Of a DNA stretch of 64,000 bases, positions 1-14,671 are shown piece after piece. The notes under the pieces were generated by a model. The model saw only the letters and a list, made by a program, of their open reading frames with translations. It made no database searches and was not told the origin of the DNA. The stretch covers positions 8,990,001 to 9,054,000 of the forward strand of contig OX442316.1 in assembly GCA_949358305.1 (NCBI GenBank). The letters run 5' to 3'. This DNA comes from Strigamia acuminata (Eukaryota > Arthropoda > Chilopoda > Geophilomorpha > Linotaeniidae). Made by a program: the position numbers and the translations under genes. The first letter of the stretch is position 1. Every line of letters starts with the position of its first letter.

Positions 1-1915
1 AGCTCCATTAATCAAAGACAGCCAAAAGTCATTAAGTCTTACCCATATGTTCAGGAAAGGGAAGGGGAAAAAAATCCTTGAATTAATCAGAATAAAGTCT
101 TTGAAATAGTTGTTCTTTTTTCCAAAAATTTCAGTTTCCAAATTTAGAATCGATATAATGATGATGATACTTAACTTTTCGGTTTGTTGGTATCAATTCC
201 CATTCTCCTCATGAATTTTTTTAAACAGTAAAGATGAAGCTATTGACAAGCAATCACATTTCTCTCCATTTTCAATGCATATATATGAGCAGGGCTATTT
301 CTGTCGATTAGATTGAAATTACTTCAACCGTACCAACTATCAAACCCTGTTTATTGATCGATGGTTTGCCCCAAGAGTGTCAGCTAATTTCACAGTGTAA
401 TGGTGCTGCATTCATCTCATTCATCTTGTTGAAATACTCTCAACCCTAACATCATTAGTTAAACTCAATTCTCGATATAATTAGCTTAACTTTAAAAGTA
501 AACATTCTGGTTTATCGCACATACACAAAGGTGCATCTTACACATCATCTCAAATTCGTCTTTTACGTGTTTTAATATCTGACAAACTTCCTATTTCTAT
601 GTTGGAAGTTCTTTTCCTTAACTTAATAGAGATTGGTACATCCTTAAAGCTCGAATAGAATCCGAAAATCCTTCTATTTAGTGACCATGCACTTACTTCT
701 TACAGCAAAACTCTTCTTCTTTTACTGCTTTTACTCACTAAAGCTTCGTATCCCTAATATCTGTTAAAGAATTTCATCTCGAACCCTTTCATCGAAGCTG
801 ACTACTATCGGCTGGAGTGCCTTTTACAGCTCCCTTGCTTATAAGCGCTTTAGTAAACTTCATTAATAACATTAGACGTCGCCCGAGATATTTTTTAAAA
901 CTGTTTTGCTAGCACTGCCTCATGTGATATCAAACTCAACGTATCAGCTGACCCCTATTTAATGTTACAGCTTGGCAAATCCTTCACATTTAATAGATCG
1001 TACGTCACAAATCTATTTAAAACGTGCAACGCAATAACGTGGGTAGAACATGACGTTTTTAAAGCAGTAAAAACTAGCTCTTCGTTAGTTGATACACTGT
1101 GCGATAGCTTGAAACTCGCAACCTAGTGGATCAATAGACATAAATATAGGTGGAAAAAAAGTTGATGTAGTCACGGGTCACAAACTTGACCCGCCTGGCC
1201 CAGTGGATAGAAGCGAGATGGAAGTGTGGGCTCAACATCATTTCCTCTTAACAGATTACATTCTCTGTTACTGCCATTCAATTTTTTCAAATGGCTTTCA
1301 CACTACAATTGCCTCGTACATCCCTTACTTCAAACCTAGAACACTAATCCAATGAATATATTCCACTTTTTTTCTCCCTACTTCCATTAGTCACAGATAA
1401 ATAGTTTTCCGTGGGTACTGCAGCTGACAAGTTTCTCCCCCCCAACTAATGCATTTAACAGCATTTACACTCTTTGGGAAAACCAAGTCCTTGGGAAAAC
1501 ACACTACTTTGTTTTAAAGGTCCCCGCTTGGACCATTTGCTTCTTTATAGATTCAATTGATCGATTCTCCTTGGATGCGATTCAGCAGTTAAATAAGCTT
1601 AACCGGAGAATAAATTTATTCCAATGTTTTTCTAACGACAGAAGTGCGCAAATACACGCACGTGGGCGCTGCAACGTTGTACATGTTTCAATTTTAACGC
1701 CCATTGGTCAAACTTGAATAATAACTTATTGCCTTACCACTAAACCATTTAGTCACACTAACTTCACAAAATCCAAATAAATAAATAAATCAGGTGCATT
1801 AAATTTTGTTTTAGTGCATTAACATTTTAGATGGGGGCTTTTTCATTTTATTCATCCTCGGTCGTATAATTTTTATGACCAAGATCAACAACAATTTAGG
1901 TCAATAACAACTTAC
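1..1915 (-). other. Third intron of the bib-like gene (partial)
   Basis: AT-rich non-coding sequence following the GTAAGT donor. I looked for a TM6 exon (YWVGP-like) on the minus strand and did not see one. A short AAAT microsatellite lies near 1777-1796. No other gene is supported. Confidence 0.6.
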
Positions 1916-1996
1916 CCAATGATACGTCCATCGGTTCATAACGAAGGCTGGGCCTAGTGCTCGAGCAGGGTTGACTGCAGCACCGGTTGATGGTAA
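1916..1996 (-). CDS. bib: Big brain-like MIP channel, third coding exon with second NPA box
   Basis: A 27-codon exon encoding the second pore half-helix, with motif GAAVNPARALGPAF (NPA at about residues 244-246) and ending NRWTYHW, the conserved stretch before TM6. The acceptor CTAACAG and donor GTAAGT are good and both junctions are phase 0, so it joins directly after TCTLAG of the previous exon. The reading frame must continue with a YW-GP-type TM6 exon, which I could not find in 1-1915; it is probably left of the window. The exon is too short for a simple ORF search and was found from the NPAR motif. Confidence 0.9.
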
Positions 1997-3323
1997 CTGT
2001 TAGCGAAAACAAAATAGGCGTTATTAATTTTTTCGTGAAACAATTTGAGCAGTAAACATAGAAATTAAAAAAGGGTGTGGTCATTTTCATCCGTATAATG
2101 TTTCCTAATTCATGTGTATAGAAATCATTCTTTAATACATGATATTTGTTCTGGTTTAGCAAACTTCAACTTGGGAGATAAATGGGTTATTTTGCTCCAC
2201 ATATTTCAATATAATAAATTCTTAACAGCACGTCTATCATTTCATATTCACTTGAAAAGATTTAATAGCAACTTGGATTTCTTTTTTCTTTTTTTTTTCC
2301 TGCAGGTTTCATATGCACGTCACTCACTTCAAACAATAATTGTGGGTGGTGCGAATTCTTTGCGCTTTCATTTTGCCAGGAAATTTTTTTCCCCCCGTCC
2401 AAGTATTAATAGGATATGTTGAAATGACATTTGCACTGTTTCAAACTTCATTTCGAAGACAAATTGATCCTGGCAAAATCAAGGAAATGTGAAATTTATT
2501 AAAAATAGACATTGTTATTTTGAATTTATTTCAGTAATACTTTAGAAAATCAAAATTTACTGCAAATAGATTTTGAAATCTCCGTAGCACACTTGGTGTA
2601 TTTTAATCCTCGAGAATATTTATTCCTTCACGAGTTTCATCAAAATGTGTCGACAGTTGCGCTGTAATTCATATGTTCTTATTCTCGAAACGTGGCACAT
2701 TTCAATAACTGGGAAATTTATGCATCAGCAAACTTCAAATAATTTTCAAGTAATGCGTCGAAAGTAGCATTTTTATTCTTTTTATTTTTACTGCCCATTC
2801 AAACATAAAATACTATTTTAATTCCTTCTTATATAAAAATCCCACCCGTTTCCAAATGTGTTGTCTCTCGCCATAAGAAGCTATGATCACTTTGAAAGGA
2901 AATGAAGATGGCAAAAGGAGGCATTAGAGAATCCATCCCCCACAGGATTACCTACACGATTTTTCTTCCTTTTTTTTCTATTAAAACTTTCCACAATAGA
3001 AGGCTTTATGCTGATGCTCGGTATGGAATATCAAAGTGTTTCAGAATAAAACTGAATCCACACCTATTATGCACCAGCTGTGTATAATGAAATGGAGAAT
3101 GTAACAAAAGCAGGGCGATTATACTGGATTAGCCCTATCACACTCAATACGAGCTCTCTTTTATACACACTGTTGTAAAAAAAAATGCATTAATAAACTA
3201 ATTAAACTTAAACCTCTCTGATGAAATACCTGTTTTGAAAACCCACTAATCGATGTGATTCAACACCCTTTTTTAACTTCAAAATTTTTATTTTTTATTT
3301 TTTAGTTCTTCCACATTCCTTAC
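1997..3323 (-). other. Second intron of the bib-like gene
   Basis: 1,327 bp between a good GTAAGG donor and CTAACAG acceptor. Short open frames here show no domain, signal peptide or splice logic, and I treat them as noise. Confidence 0.75.
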
Positions 3324-3528
3324 CCCTGCAAGAGTACATGTGAGGTAGGCAGCACCAATGGCAAGTGAGGAGCCACCGGGAATCTTTCGGTGGGAATCCA
3401 GACTGGCGAAAACTGTGAAGACGACGATGAAAGTGAGGACAAGCTCCACACCAAATCCCTGCCATGGCGTCAACAGAGGATGCACCGTTGTAGACCCCAG
3501 AGATCCCTGGTGGCCAGGAATAGTAACA
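3324..3528 (-). CDS. bib: Big brain-like MIP channel, second coding exon
   Basis: Continues the channel with 68 codons (residues about 168-235). A polypyrimidine run and GCAG acceptor precede the exon, and its first base completes the Gly codon split by the previous intron, giving LLFG|VTIPGHQGSLG, the same junction phrase as in fly Big brain. It carries the WQGFGVELVLTF segment (TM4, extracellular entry) and the GAAYLTCTLAG segment of TM5. The donor GTAAGG leaves phase 0. The exon is separated from exon 1 by 23,790 bp. Confidence 0.9.
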
Positions 3529-5637
3529 CTGCAAAAAAAAAATAAAAAAAACATAAAAATATGGTTTATTTAATGCTTTTTACCCCGTGAAAAATGTTCC
3601 CACGATTGAAACCATCTCTTTCAGGCGGCTTTTTCGCTCGAGCGTATTTTTAGCATGTGATATGACTGACTACCCCTAAGCTTATGAGTCTGTCGGAAGA
3701 AGTGTAGAAATTTGACTCGGAAATACAAACAACCTTATCTTTTTCAATATTTTGACAAATTTTTGAGCATATCTCACCGTTGCACATTTGGAGCGTTCTG
3801 TCGCACGAGGGCAATGCGACTGGTCCCCAGGTCATTACATCATCCAACGGGTTCATGGTTCAACTATTGATATTTTCCAAACCAATCATCTCGTGATGAC
3901 CAGGCACACGTTTTCCCATTCCCATGAGAGTTAAGTGTATAAGGGACTTGAATATTGGACTTGTCCTTTCCCTCCCTCCGCCCCACTCGCGGAAAGTGCT
4001 CTCATGGATTGTTATGGCTAATCTGTTCGATTGCAAGGAACATTACAGCCACGTGTCTAATATCATGGATTCGGGCGGTATTCAAGTTGGATGTAATTGG
4101 GAAGTAGTAGCTTGTCATTTTCCCACGCCAAGTCAATTATGCAAATTATTTAATAGCAAAATTCAATTGCAGCATGTAGTACCAGTAACCTAAGTCTTGA
4201 TAATAATTGCCGAAGCCCAAACTGTGAAAATTTCCATTGGCTAACAACATTGAGTGGCATACTGCACGTACCTCAAAATTTAAGTGCAACCCGCTAAGTA
4301 GCTTTGCTCAAAAAATATATGCACAAATCACAAGGTTTATTTTCAATTTCTCTTGTAGATCTTGCTCTCATCGCAAATAAAAAATAAAAATAAATATTAA
4401 TCACTAAATTATTCATTCGGGCGAATTAAATAATTTATTTATTCAACAAAAAACTGCAAAAACTGCACTCCCGCTCATGTTTGCCTGAACTTTTTCGGCT
4501 CTCCATACACATTTCCAAGTTAGTTAGACGAAAGAATTGATTGTAGCTGATCAATCATTAAACATTTCATTAACTTTTACCAGTTTCTCGAACCCAGAAA
4601 GTGTCGCATTAATTGTGCATGCACCACCTACCCTCGATAACATGAATAATGCATGCAGTATTTTATTTTCATGCCATGGTAATAACTAAAGGTGTTTCAT
4701 TGCCACCCATCGCTCAAGAAAAACTTATTGCTCATTGTATATTTAAAAAAAAAAATTATTTAATCATATTTAAAAACAGCCCAGTGGAAATCCCACCTCC
4801 ATCTTAAAATAAAATTTACAAAACCAAAAAAAAACTTATTTTAAAACATCACATGTTTGGATCAAAACATTGCGTTAGTCCAGTTTGCATTTATCTACAA
4901 AAGTGACAGTTTTCATAGAAAAGAAGTCAGCTGTAGAGTAAGAATGAATTTTCCATTTTCTTCTTTAAATTCTGAATCTGCTCCAGGCTTTACTTCTGCT
5001 CAACATGCCATTCGCTTTCCTTAAGCCTGACTGTCACTTTTGTTATTTGAATATTGCCATGGTGACCCCAGTTTTGACACATAGGTTTTAGAGCATGGAA
5101 TGCTAGCGGAATGCCTGAATCTTCTCATTTTAAGGAGTGCTGTTCACACTTGGCTGTGTGTGCTTGCAATATTCAACATTTACAACAGAATTTGCTTTCA
5201 CAATTTTTTTTTATTTCTCCTCACGAAATCTGTTTTTCCAAAGCGCCCACACAACTTAGATGAATATTTAACACACCCAAAACAAAATAAGATTCCAAAA
5301 TGTCCAAATCTTATCTTTAAACCCGCAAAACCAAAAAATATCGACATTTTATACCATACTATGTTTAAAATTCCAATTCACAATAAATATCTATCAATAT
5401 TGGCATTTTATGGTGATCTCAACTTTAATTTCTCTCAAATATCGTACATCAAACCTTACTACAGTTTACGCTGAATGAATAAAACAAAATTACATGTTTA
5501 ACAACCAGTATTTCTCCCTGCAAAAAAAGAAAAACTACTCTGTGGTTAGCCAACATTTCTTCCTTTATTTTGCGGTTAACCTAATGCGAACACCAAAGTT
5601 TATAGTTACGCAGCAAAGACATTTGCTTGATGTAATC

Positions 5638-5680
5638 TTTTTCTTTCATTCTTTCTTTCTTTCTTTCTTTCCTTCTTTCC
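5638..5680. repeat. CTTT microsatellite
   Basis: Interrupted (CTTT)n pyrimidine tract, about 43 bp, with an ATTC and a CCTT interruption. Confidence 0.85.
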
Positions 5681-6120
5681 AGAGAATAGTAAAAGAACAA
5701 AGTGTGAAGACTCTCCAACTATGCAAATGAAATTGAAGGGCTGTTGTCTTAGAGAAAAAAAGCTGCTCTTTCGCCTTTTATTAAGTGCAAGGAGGAAAAG
5801 ACAGGGGGCATGACAGCTTTCACCGGTTGACTGAGCGACTTCATTACTTTGGATGTGCTGATGTGTTTTCTTCAATAATCAAATTCCTAGAGAAAGTGCC
5901 AGTTTTTATATATATAACAACGCGTGATGAATACAGGTCCTAATAGCTTTCTTTTTCCCTATCAAGTCTTCTAAATGGTGGAGAATGTTATTGATTTTAT
6001 TGAAACTGCAGGTCATGAAGATGATTTATATTTGCTCATAAAAATCATAATATTAAAATATCTTTATGGTTAAATAAACTTTGCTTTGCAGTTATGTTTG
6101 CTCAGCATAAATTACTGCTT

Positions 6121-6146
6121 ACTTCACATCAAACAGTATGTGAAGT
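6121..6146. repeat. Perfect 9-bp inverted repeat
   Basis: ACTTCACAT and ATGTGAAGT separated by 8 bp in the bib intron. It could be a dimeric transcription-factor site or chance. Confidence 0.5.
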
Positions 6147-9100
6147 GTCTTAATGAGTCAATAATTTGATCCAATCATTTTTATTTCTTTTGCTCTTGCC
6201 TCTTATCGTGAATAATTTAAACATCTCATTGAATTAATTTCTAGCAAGAAGACAGAATGGCTTTAGTTTTTTTTTTCTCACCACTAAGTTCTTGCATAAA
6301 TAAATTATTGCAATTTAAATTTTAAACTTTTGGATTGCAGCTGCTTTCCCAACAATTAGGTAAAAACGTTTCTTTTCCAACTACATTTTTAGCGCAAGCC
6401 ATTCGTTAAATTTAAACTTTAATCTTAACTCGCGGTACTAAAAAAGAACAATTTATAAACTCACCACCTCTTTAAAATATGTATAATAAGTAGTCGGCAA
6501 ATAAAAGTAAAAACGTGTATTGGTTGCAGTTGCATTTTAATTGCTTTTAAATTAAAGATGTAGATTTGGCACTTAAATGGAGTGGAAAATATGTTTTCCT
6601 TCTTATCTAAGCAGCATTCTATTCATCATGCATGAGTTACTGTTGTTGCACACACAATAGTTTATGCACGGCCAAGCTGATACAATATCATTTCACAAAT
6701 ACACCTCACTTGAAACTTAAGCTATGCAATAAGATTTGTAGCACCGTGTTTTCTCTTAATCCATTCTCTAGTCTACTTGTGATATATTTCTGGAAATAAA
6801 AATTCTTTTTATGGGAATGAAAGGCAGAATAAATTCAGCCATATCATAACATGCACAACACGCTATTGTTATTCAAGCTGCTAATGTAAAAGTAAATCTT
6901 CACTTTACTTCACTGTTATCTCGGATTACACACGCTGTTAATTACAGGATCGAGTATCCGAACTGGAAAGAACTTACACACCAGTACATTAAAGTAAACG
7001 AATTGAATAGAAATAATTTATTACAAAAAAGACGCCAATTTATTTCTTTTTGATCACCACGCCAAAGAAATCAATCACAATTCACACCGGTTTCTTATTG
7101 TAATCAAATTCTGAATATCCACACCGCTTAAAAGCGAAAGCGTAGTACCGGTAAGTAAATTTGCTCCTTGGACAACGTTAAACATTTTTAGTTTCATTTT
7201 TCAGAAGAAACTAGGTCAAGCGACCTTATCAAATCCAGACAAGTCATCCATCACTTAGGTCAACAGTCTCGCTCACTCGGAAATCTCATATTTCGCGCTT
7301 TTTTCTGCTAATAATCACAGTTTGCTAACCTAATCCTATTAAACTTTATGCCAGCTTCGATGTTGACGTTGCAATTGCATTATTGATGTGTGTAACGACT
7401 TGCTATTTTCAATGCAAATTGCAGTTTGTCTTACATTTCGGTAATAAAGTTAGTGTCGTGTGGAATTTCAATTACAGATTAATGCAGTCGCAAACGTTTT
7501 ACCAGAGTTAACAAACTGTATACACTCTATCGCTTTAAACATTACATTCCACACGTAGATCCTTATTGACACACCTCACACGTCCTTATTTACAGTGCAA
7601 TAATAAAAGTAATCCATGTCAGAATGAAGACATTAAATTAGTGCAGAAATCTGGTGCTAATGCGATCGAATTTTCTAATGGAAACAACATGTCTCTCGGT
7701 TTAAATTTAATTTATATACGAGTTTCTCTTAATTAAATGCTAATAGGTCAATGAGTGCTCATTTCTTCAATTAAAACTTAAGTATGCAAATTCGTATTGC
7801 TAACAAACAGCCCCTGGTCTAGAAACTAGTCTCAATGTAATTCAGTTTGCAATTCATTTTTGGGTAAACTTTACGATTCCAGCACATAAAATCCGACACA
7901 ACAATTTATTCCAAATTAAACTGCAATTTGAACCTCAAAAAGAAAAGCTAAATCAAGGAGAAAGTCGCAGCTATTTCTTCCTAAGTGTCAATAATTGCCA
8001 AATTGGTCCATATCGTTGCAGTCAATTTAACCGTGATGTTAAGTGGGATTTAACATAAGTCTCATTGTCTTATTTAAATGCAAAACGTAGTTACTACTTA
8101 GATGAGGTCTTGACGATCAATACAAAGTCTAATCAATTTCAATCTTTGATGAGACTGCCTGGCAGGGCTTTTTCTCTCTGGAGACCCATAATGAGGCAAA
8201 TGCCATCTACATTTTGCATTTAACTTAGATCTGAAAAAAGATGCTGGTGTAGTAGCTAGGCCTAATGAAATCAGCAACGTCAAGAGAGGAAAAAATAATG
8301 AACTCTTCTTTTAAGACCCATGAACACTGAACAGGACAACAAGATGCATATCAATAATGAATGCAATAGAAATTGCACGAAACAAAAAATCCAATTACAT
8401 CAAAATTTAAAATTAAAAAAAAAATAAATTGAATTTTGTTGACAAAAAAAGCCACAGTATTTCTAACTTTGTTCAATCAACGTTCTCTACCTTTTCCCCC
8501 GAGAACTTTGCTTTACCACAATGTCCTTGCTGCTGATGGGCGTTGTCACAATGTTCTTTAAATGATATGTAGCTGCTTTTGTTGTTTTCTTATTGTTATT
8601 ATATCTCTTAAGTCTCTCTTGTGATCTCTATTTGTTCAAGCTGTGACACAACAAAATTTAAACTTGTTTTTTTTTTTCCTAAATAAATCTTTCAACATTT
8701 CCTTCCCCCCACAAAAAAGGTTGACAAATATATATTCGTTGTTTCGTGAAAAACAATTGATCATGAATTATTACCCCAGAACTAAGTTTATAAGCACAAC
8801 GTTTCAATAAAAAAGTTTATTTTTAAAAAATAATGTAAAAAAAAATATCATTCCTCACCCCTTAGTGATTTATTGTCTTCAAACGTAAACAGATCTGCAA
8901 TATTTTTTCCCACGCCAAATGATTTATGATATTCCCAAGGGGGTCTTTACAAGGATTTTTTGTTTAACCATGGAAATGAATTCCAAATCTGTTCACCATC
9001 TGGAAAAATTGAGCGGCCTTCAATTTGACACAAAAAATAAATTAACCCAAACTTTTTTTAATCTCCTATTGTTATTTGTGAGGCAAAGTCATTCGCATTT

Positions 9101-9716
9101 CTTCCTTTTTATCGCATCCGGACGACACTTTCACAGAATCTATTCTCTATTTTCAACTTCGCGTCATTTATATGATTGATTAAACAAAAAAGCACCAAAC
9201 TCACGTAACATCTCCGCTTTAAAGACCCACAGGCGCTAACTTTACTGCCATTTTTTGCTCTGTACAACCCATATCACGCGTGGTTAATTATTTAAAATGA
9301 CTAAATATTGCTACAGGGTTCAACAAGTCCCCTTTTTTTAGCACGTGCCACTTCCCGTCAGCTATATTTTTGCCCTCCTTCATCCGGTGTCTGAAAGTTA
9401 TCTTCCTTATTATCTATTAATTAACACCCATAGCAGAACTTTTGAACTTGTGCGGCTCTCTTCTTTGTCTGTACTCATTACAGCGCGCAAGAAGAAAAAG
9501 AACAAGTGAGGCCTTTGCGGTCCATCACAATAAAAGAGAAAAAAAAATAGTGGTGGGAAAACTGCAGTGAGATATCTGTCATCCAAAGTAATCACAAGGG
9601 TTTGGATGATTCTTTTCTCGACCTTTTGGCCAGCCATAACACTCGACTGTGTTTGATTGTGACAATTTCAAGTAGACCTCTCTTCACAGTTCAATAATAA
9701 CAAAATTTTATTACAA

Positions 9717-9743
9717 TTTTTTATTTATTTATTTATTTATTTT
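9717..9743. repeat. TTTA microsatellite
   Basis: About six uninterrupted TTTA units. Confidence 0.85.
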
Positions 9744-12700
9744 AAGGTAGGACTAAATCTTTTTTTTAAACTCTCTTTTAAGTTTTTAATAGATTGGTGT
9801 TTTAAAAGACATTCTATAATTACCCCCCAAAACTGGGTTCAAAACACGTGCAACGCAGATAACGCACTTATCTGATTCGCTCAACTGTTACAGATGGAGT
9901 TTGCACCCATAACATTCACTAGAGGGGGAGTTATAAGTTATTTTTTAAAAGCTCCTGCAAGACTCATGTCACCACTAATGAGGATGTGGTTAATTCTCAG
10001 CATTCTGTGTACCTTCTAGCAACATAAATCACTGTCACTTTTGCTTTTACAAGTCAGAAAAGGAATAAATGCGAGCACAAGGGCAATGACAAGCAAGCCA
10101 CATGCTACCTTCAAATTAAATTCTACTTACAACGTTCAACTGCATATTAAGGATTTCGTGGAATTTTCGATTTTAAGTCGACTTGGATTAAAAAACCTCC
10201 AATGTGAGGTCAACCACATCTCCTCAGGTCACTGGAGAATAGTGTACAACTCAAGACCTCATGTCTAACATTGAACAATCTCAAATCATTTTGCACAAAG
10301 TGATGTTTTTGTTGGTGTCGCTGTTGTGGTCATTGCGAAATAACCAGTTTATTAGTACTTATTCGTGAAATACGTCGCACTATAAACTGAATTCACGAAT
10401 AACAACAACCAACAGAACACTGCAACCCAACCCCAATGGCAATAAATTTCGACTCGTATTTCTGTTTCCTTTCTCCTCGGTTGTGACAAAAGCTTTCAAT
10501 GAATCGAACACAACAAACTCGATATCATCTTAAGTGATTAAAACATGACTCCGGCAGAAGCCTATTCAATTGAAATTCGATTGCTGTAAAAATGATGAGC
10601 TGTTTCGTGAACGAAAAAAAAGACTGGCGTGTCATTTTCTTGATTGGAGAAAGTGGCGCCAATCTTACAGCAAAGTGATCTACGGATGTGCACGAGACAC
10701 TTAGTCGACTTTAATTTTCACTTTTCTTCTTGTAAACGTAGTAAAATATGTCGTTGAGGGTGTGCCTATCTTTTTCAATTTACATTTTATGTGATGAAAA
10801 GTTTCATTTAATGCAATCTCCCAGCAAATTGTTTGCAAAATCCCTTGGCAAAGAGAATGAAATTCGCTCGTGCATGAAACAAGCTTCTTTTTATCAGTCT
10901 TTTCTTATCTTAAACAATCGTACACGTTGCTCATGCAATTGCAAATATATATAGAAAAATATGCCAGAAGGTCACTCCACTTGCTTGAGTGATTGAGTAC
11001 ACTTGAACAAAATATACTCGAGGTAAACATTTTAAAATAAATATATTAATATTTAGTTTTCAGTGACTAGATGAAAACAGAGTTTCCATATGGTTCAAAC
11101 AAAAGAACCGGTGATCTTGTCGAAGATATATGCACATGCAAAACAAAGATGGAAAAAGATAGAATCGGTCCATTCAAGGCTTTCCATTTAATGTTTACAA
11201 TACGTATAGTTTTCAACCTGTTGCTGTTGTTGTATTGGCGATCTAAGTGCAGCCAATTCTTTTCACTTTGCAAAAACTTTGATTTAACAAATTCAAGTCA
11301 TGTCGCCTTAATTTATCCAGTAGTGCGTTTTTATTTCATTACTTTGGTCCTTTTATCTTTAACCTAACTAAGATATCATAAAATCAATGATTTTTTTCCG
11401 TCTCTCTTTTGCAGTGCGCACATATTGGTGATTCTGTTTTAAAATAAAACTTATTGTGGTATTAAATTTTTATCTAAAAGTATGCTGATAAAAAATTTAC
11501 CGAGGCAAAATATTATACAAAACTCCAAATCCGTAAAGTTAAAACTCCTCATCTTATAAACCGACCTTACTCCACCCTAAAGGTAAACGACTCTAATACA
11601 CTGAACATGTTATGTTACATTTACCAAAGAAAAGCCAATAAAAAAAAATAATAACAAACTCAAGTTAATTAATCAGATTAAAAATAATCCTCGTTACTGG
11701 AATTTACTCCAATCAACTTGAAACGTAAACAATCGCCTAACCTCTCAATTTATACTCATTATCTTCAAAAATCAGACCGTAAGACATCTATCTCGAGGCA
11801 ACTCAGAATCGAAATAAAACATTAGAAATAATCCGGCCGTGCCAAGTCGACTTAAGATTTGATCATGCTGCCATATTTTATGAGCTGTAAAAACATAGAA
11901 TTTTTTTTTTACGAGATTGCTCTGACAAATGTACATCATATATATCGTGCGCCTACAATATTATCCTTAATGCTTTTTATGGTTTAGCTTTCCAGAAATG
12001 GAACTAGACGTCATTAATATATAATTGCCATCTCAGTTTCCTTCCTTTTTTTCTGCTTTATTATTAATGGCGCCCAAAGAAAAATTACAGCAGTCCGTAA
12101 TTGGTATTCACCGCCAAAACCATATTTATTCAAACGGTTAACGACATTACTCAATCAATCATTCATAACACATCTTTTCAACCAGATTTATATTGGTAAA
12201 GAAAAGCCAGTCTGCTGAGCAGTGCAATAAAAGACGAGTATTTGCACTCCCTTTTGCTTGTTCACAGTTCATGACTCTCGCAGCAGCAGCACCACTGTGT
12301 TTACAAACGTCAGGAAAATTATTTCATTTGATCAAGGTCAGCTGTGTTTAGTGGGTCATTGAAGATGAAGATGTGGACTAACTGACCCCTTCTAGCTTTA
12401 AGGAAATAATATTTTCGTCCCAAGAAAATATTTATGTCGCAATCGTTAGACTGGTAAAGTGAAGGCTTTTAAGTTACAACTGGTTCAGACGCTTGTTTTG
12501 ACTATTGCTGGTTCACTTAAAAATAAATTGCCTTTTATCAATCAACAAGCCAACAATTAAGAGCTAAATCACATGTTTCCCAACACAGAGTAAAAATCTT
12601 CACTTCTCCAATTAGTAAAGCTTCAAAAATAAAAAAAATTTCATCCTCCATTAAAAATAAACGATGGACATGATTTCAACACCTACAGATTTGTCAACAT

Positions 12701-14651
12701 AAATCTCTCATTATTTTCTGCAGGACACCTTGCGTTAACTCTGATAAATAAACGTTAATTTACATGTAAACAGTCCCAGGCTGCTAATTAGCACTTGATA
12801 GATGCACAAATGCACTTAAAGTACCATTAAAATCCAGCCCTATTGTGTTAAAAACCTTAACCCCATTTCATGCCATCTTATAAAGTGTAGAAAGTTTATT
12901 AATTTTTTATTACGATATCTTTCAACAATTAAGTCACTCATGTGAAAATTCAATTCCATATTCGCTCGCCATTATAAAATGACGCTAATTTTTCTTTGAA
13001 ATTCGGCTGCGGAAATTTCAAATTTTGATTAAAGGATAGATAAATGATAGAGTCATAATTTTCAAGTGTGGTCTCAATTTTTTCTTTTTTAAATTCTCGT
13101 TGTATTCCTATGAGTTAATTAGCTTCTTCTCTTTTCTCTCGAAATTATAATTGAAATAATTTAACTTGTTTCAATTATACTGTTGGAGGAAAGGCAATTT
13201 CCAATGTTGCCACTCGCGTCTAATGTTGTGTGTAAATATAAGCTTACTGCCATTTTAATTGCGGAAATGAGCAAGTCAAACATGTCCTGCTTAAATTTCA
13301 GTGCACTTGAAATCCATAAATTTGATTAAATTTCCATTTGCTAAATCCAACAAACACGTATAGAGAGCTCGAGACGATCTCCTATTGTACAAGCCCAATA
13401 AAATTACAGAAGCCATTATACCATTAACAATCTCAAGAAAGTTTCAATTGCACATGAAGCAATTCAATCCATGTTTCCATTTTTTTTCCTTTTCACATTT
13501 TATAGACTGAACTCTGAAGATAGAATTGTATGTCGTACAAACTTGTTTCCCTTTTGTCTGAATAGCTCTCTGATGATGTTTCCATTCGAATAAGTATCCA
13601 CAATGCTTCCAAACACTGGAATTGCTTTCTATTGATCGTTGACTCAAACTGCCCCAACAGAACAGTTTTGGACAACTGTTGGATGGCAAGGAATGCTGCG
13701 TGTGGTTTCGAAATGAAACCATTAGTAAAGTAGCAGCTTTAAACTCCAGTTTTGGCTTTTAACCATCTGGCCACACTAATAACTTTAATTCACTCTAATG
13801 ATCACAATCTTGTCTTCATCTCCAACCTATAAAACCCAAAAACAAATCCAATTTTCAGTACACACTAGAGTTCACTAAACTTATCTAACGCCCGACTTTT
13901 ATTTCCTCTTTTCTAGATTTACATGGATTAACCGTCGTTGCCAATTGATGTGACAATCCTAACATCTTTGCTGGCATTTACTAGGGTTTGTGATGAGTGG
14001 ATCCTATATGAGTGGCTCCCCATTGATTCCCCAAAGAGATGAGAGAAATAATAGCAGGGTGAGAGTAATTTTTGTTGTCAGTTAGTTTGTGGTAAGTGAA
14101 TGGAGCCCGAGTGGAAAACAATCATTCGAGAAGACCTATGTGATTAGGGCTGATGGCTTTCACTTCTCATTGGGTTCACCTCAAGGGCTCCCAATCCTGG
14201 ATGAAATGGACAGTACACCAAAGCCGTATATTCTTTGCTAACACTGTTAACACATCAATCTTAACTTATAACCCTAAAGTATATTACTTTTGCTTGGGAC
14301 TGCGAAAAGATCAAATCAAACTAGTAAGTTAAATGATTTACCCAATAAAACAAGGCGATTACTCAAAATGCAATTTCTAAAAATGAAATGCCAGCATCAA
14401 AACAAGCAAAACACTTATTTTACTCACTTTACTCTTTGTATTGATAAACTGGGCCTGTCAACAAATCCATACCTATTGGAAAAGCAATCGAGAAATAAAA
14501 TTTAGAATTCATTTCACGTTCACTTTTATATCCTGTTTTTTCTTTTTCTTTTTCTTCTTTATATTTTTCCTATATTTCCAAAGCACAATTTTTTTTGGCA
14601 AACACACCCACCAAATTTGACCTTTGGAAAGGCCATCAAAAGTTGCTTGTA

Positions 14652-14671
14652 TGAGGTCATATATGAGGTCA
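14652..14671. promoter_or_regulatory. Direct repeat of TGAGGTCA (nuclear-receptor-like half-sites)
   Basis: TGAGGTCA occurs at 14652-14659 and 14664-14671, giving AGGTCA half-sites spaced by 6 bp within a 12-bp tandem copy. AGGTCA is the classic nuclear-receptor half-site, but a DR6 spacing is not a common functional one, so this is only a candidate. Confidence 0.25.

Noticed and set aside
770-860. CTCGAACCC, a B-box-like sequence suggesting a minus-strand tRNA (also near 4588)
   Set aside because: No matching A box, anticodon arm or acceptor stem could be built around either site.
5100-5474. 124-aa plus-strand frame in the bib intron
   Set aside because: Composition follows the AT-rich background, no domain, no initiation or splice context.
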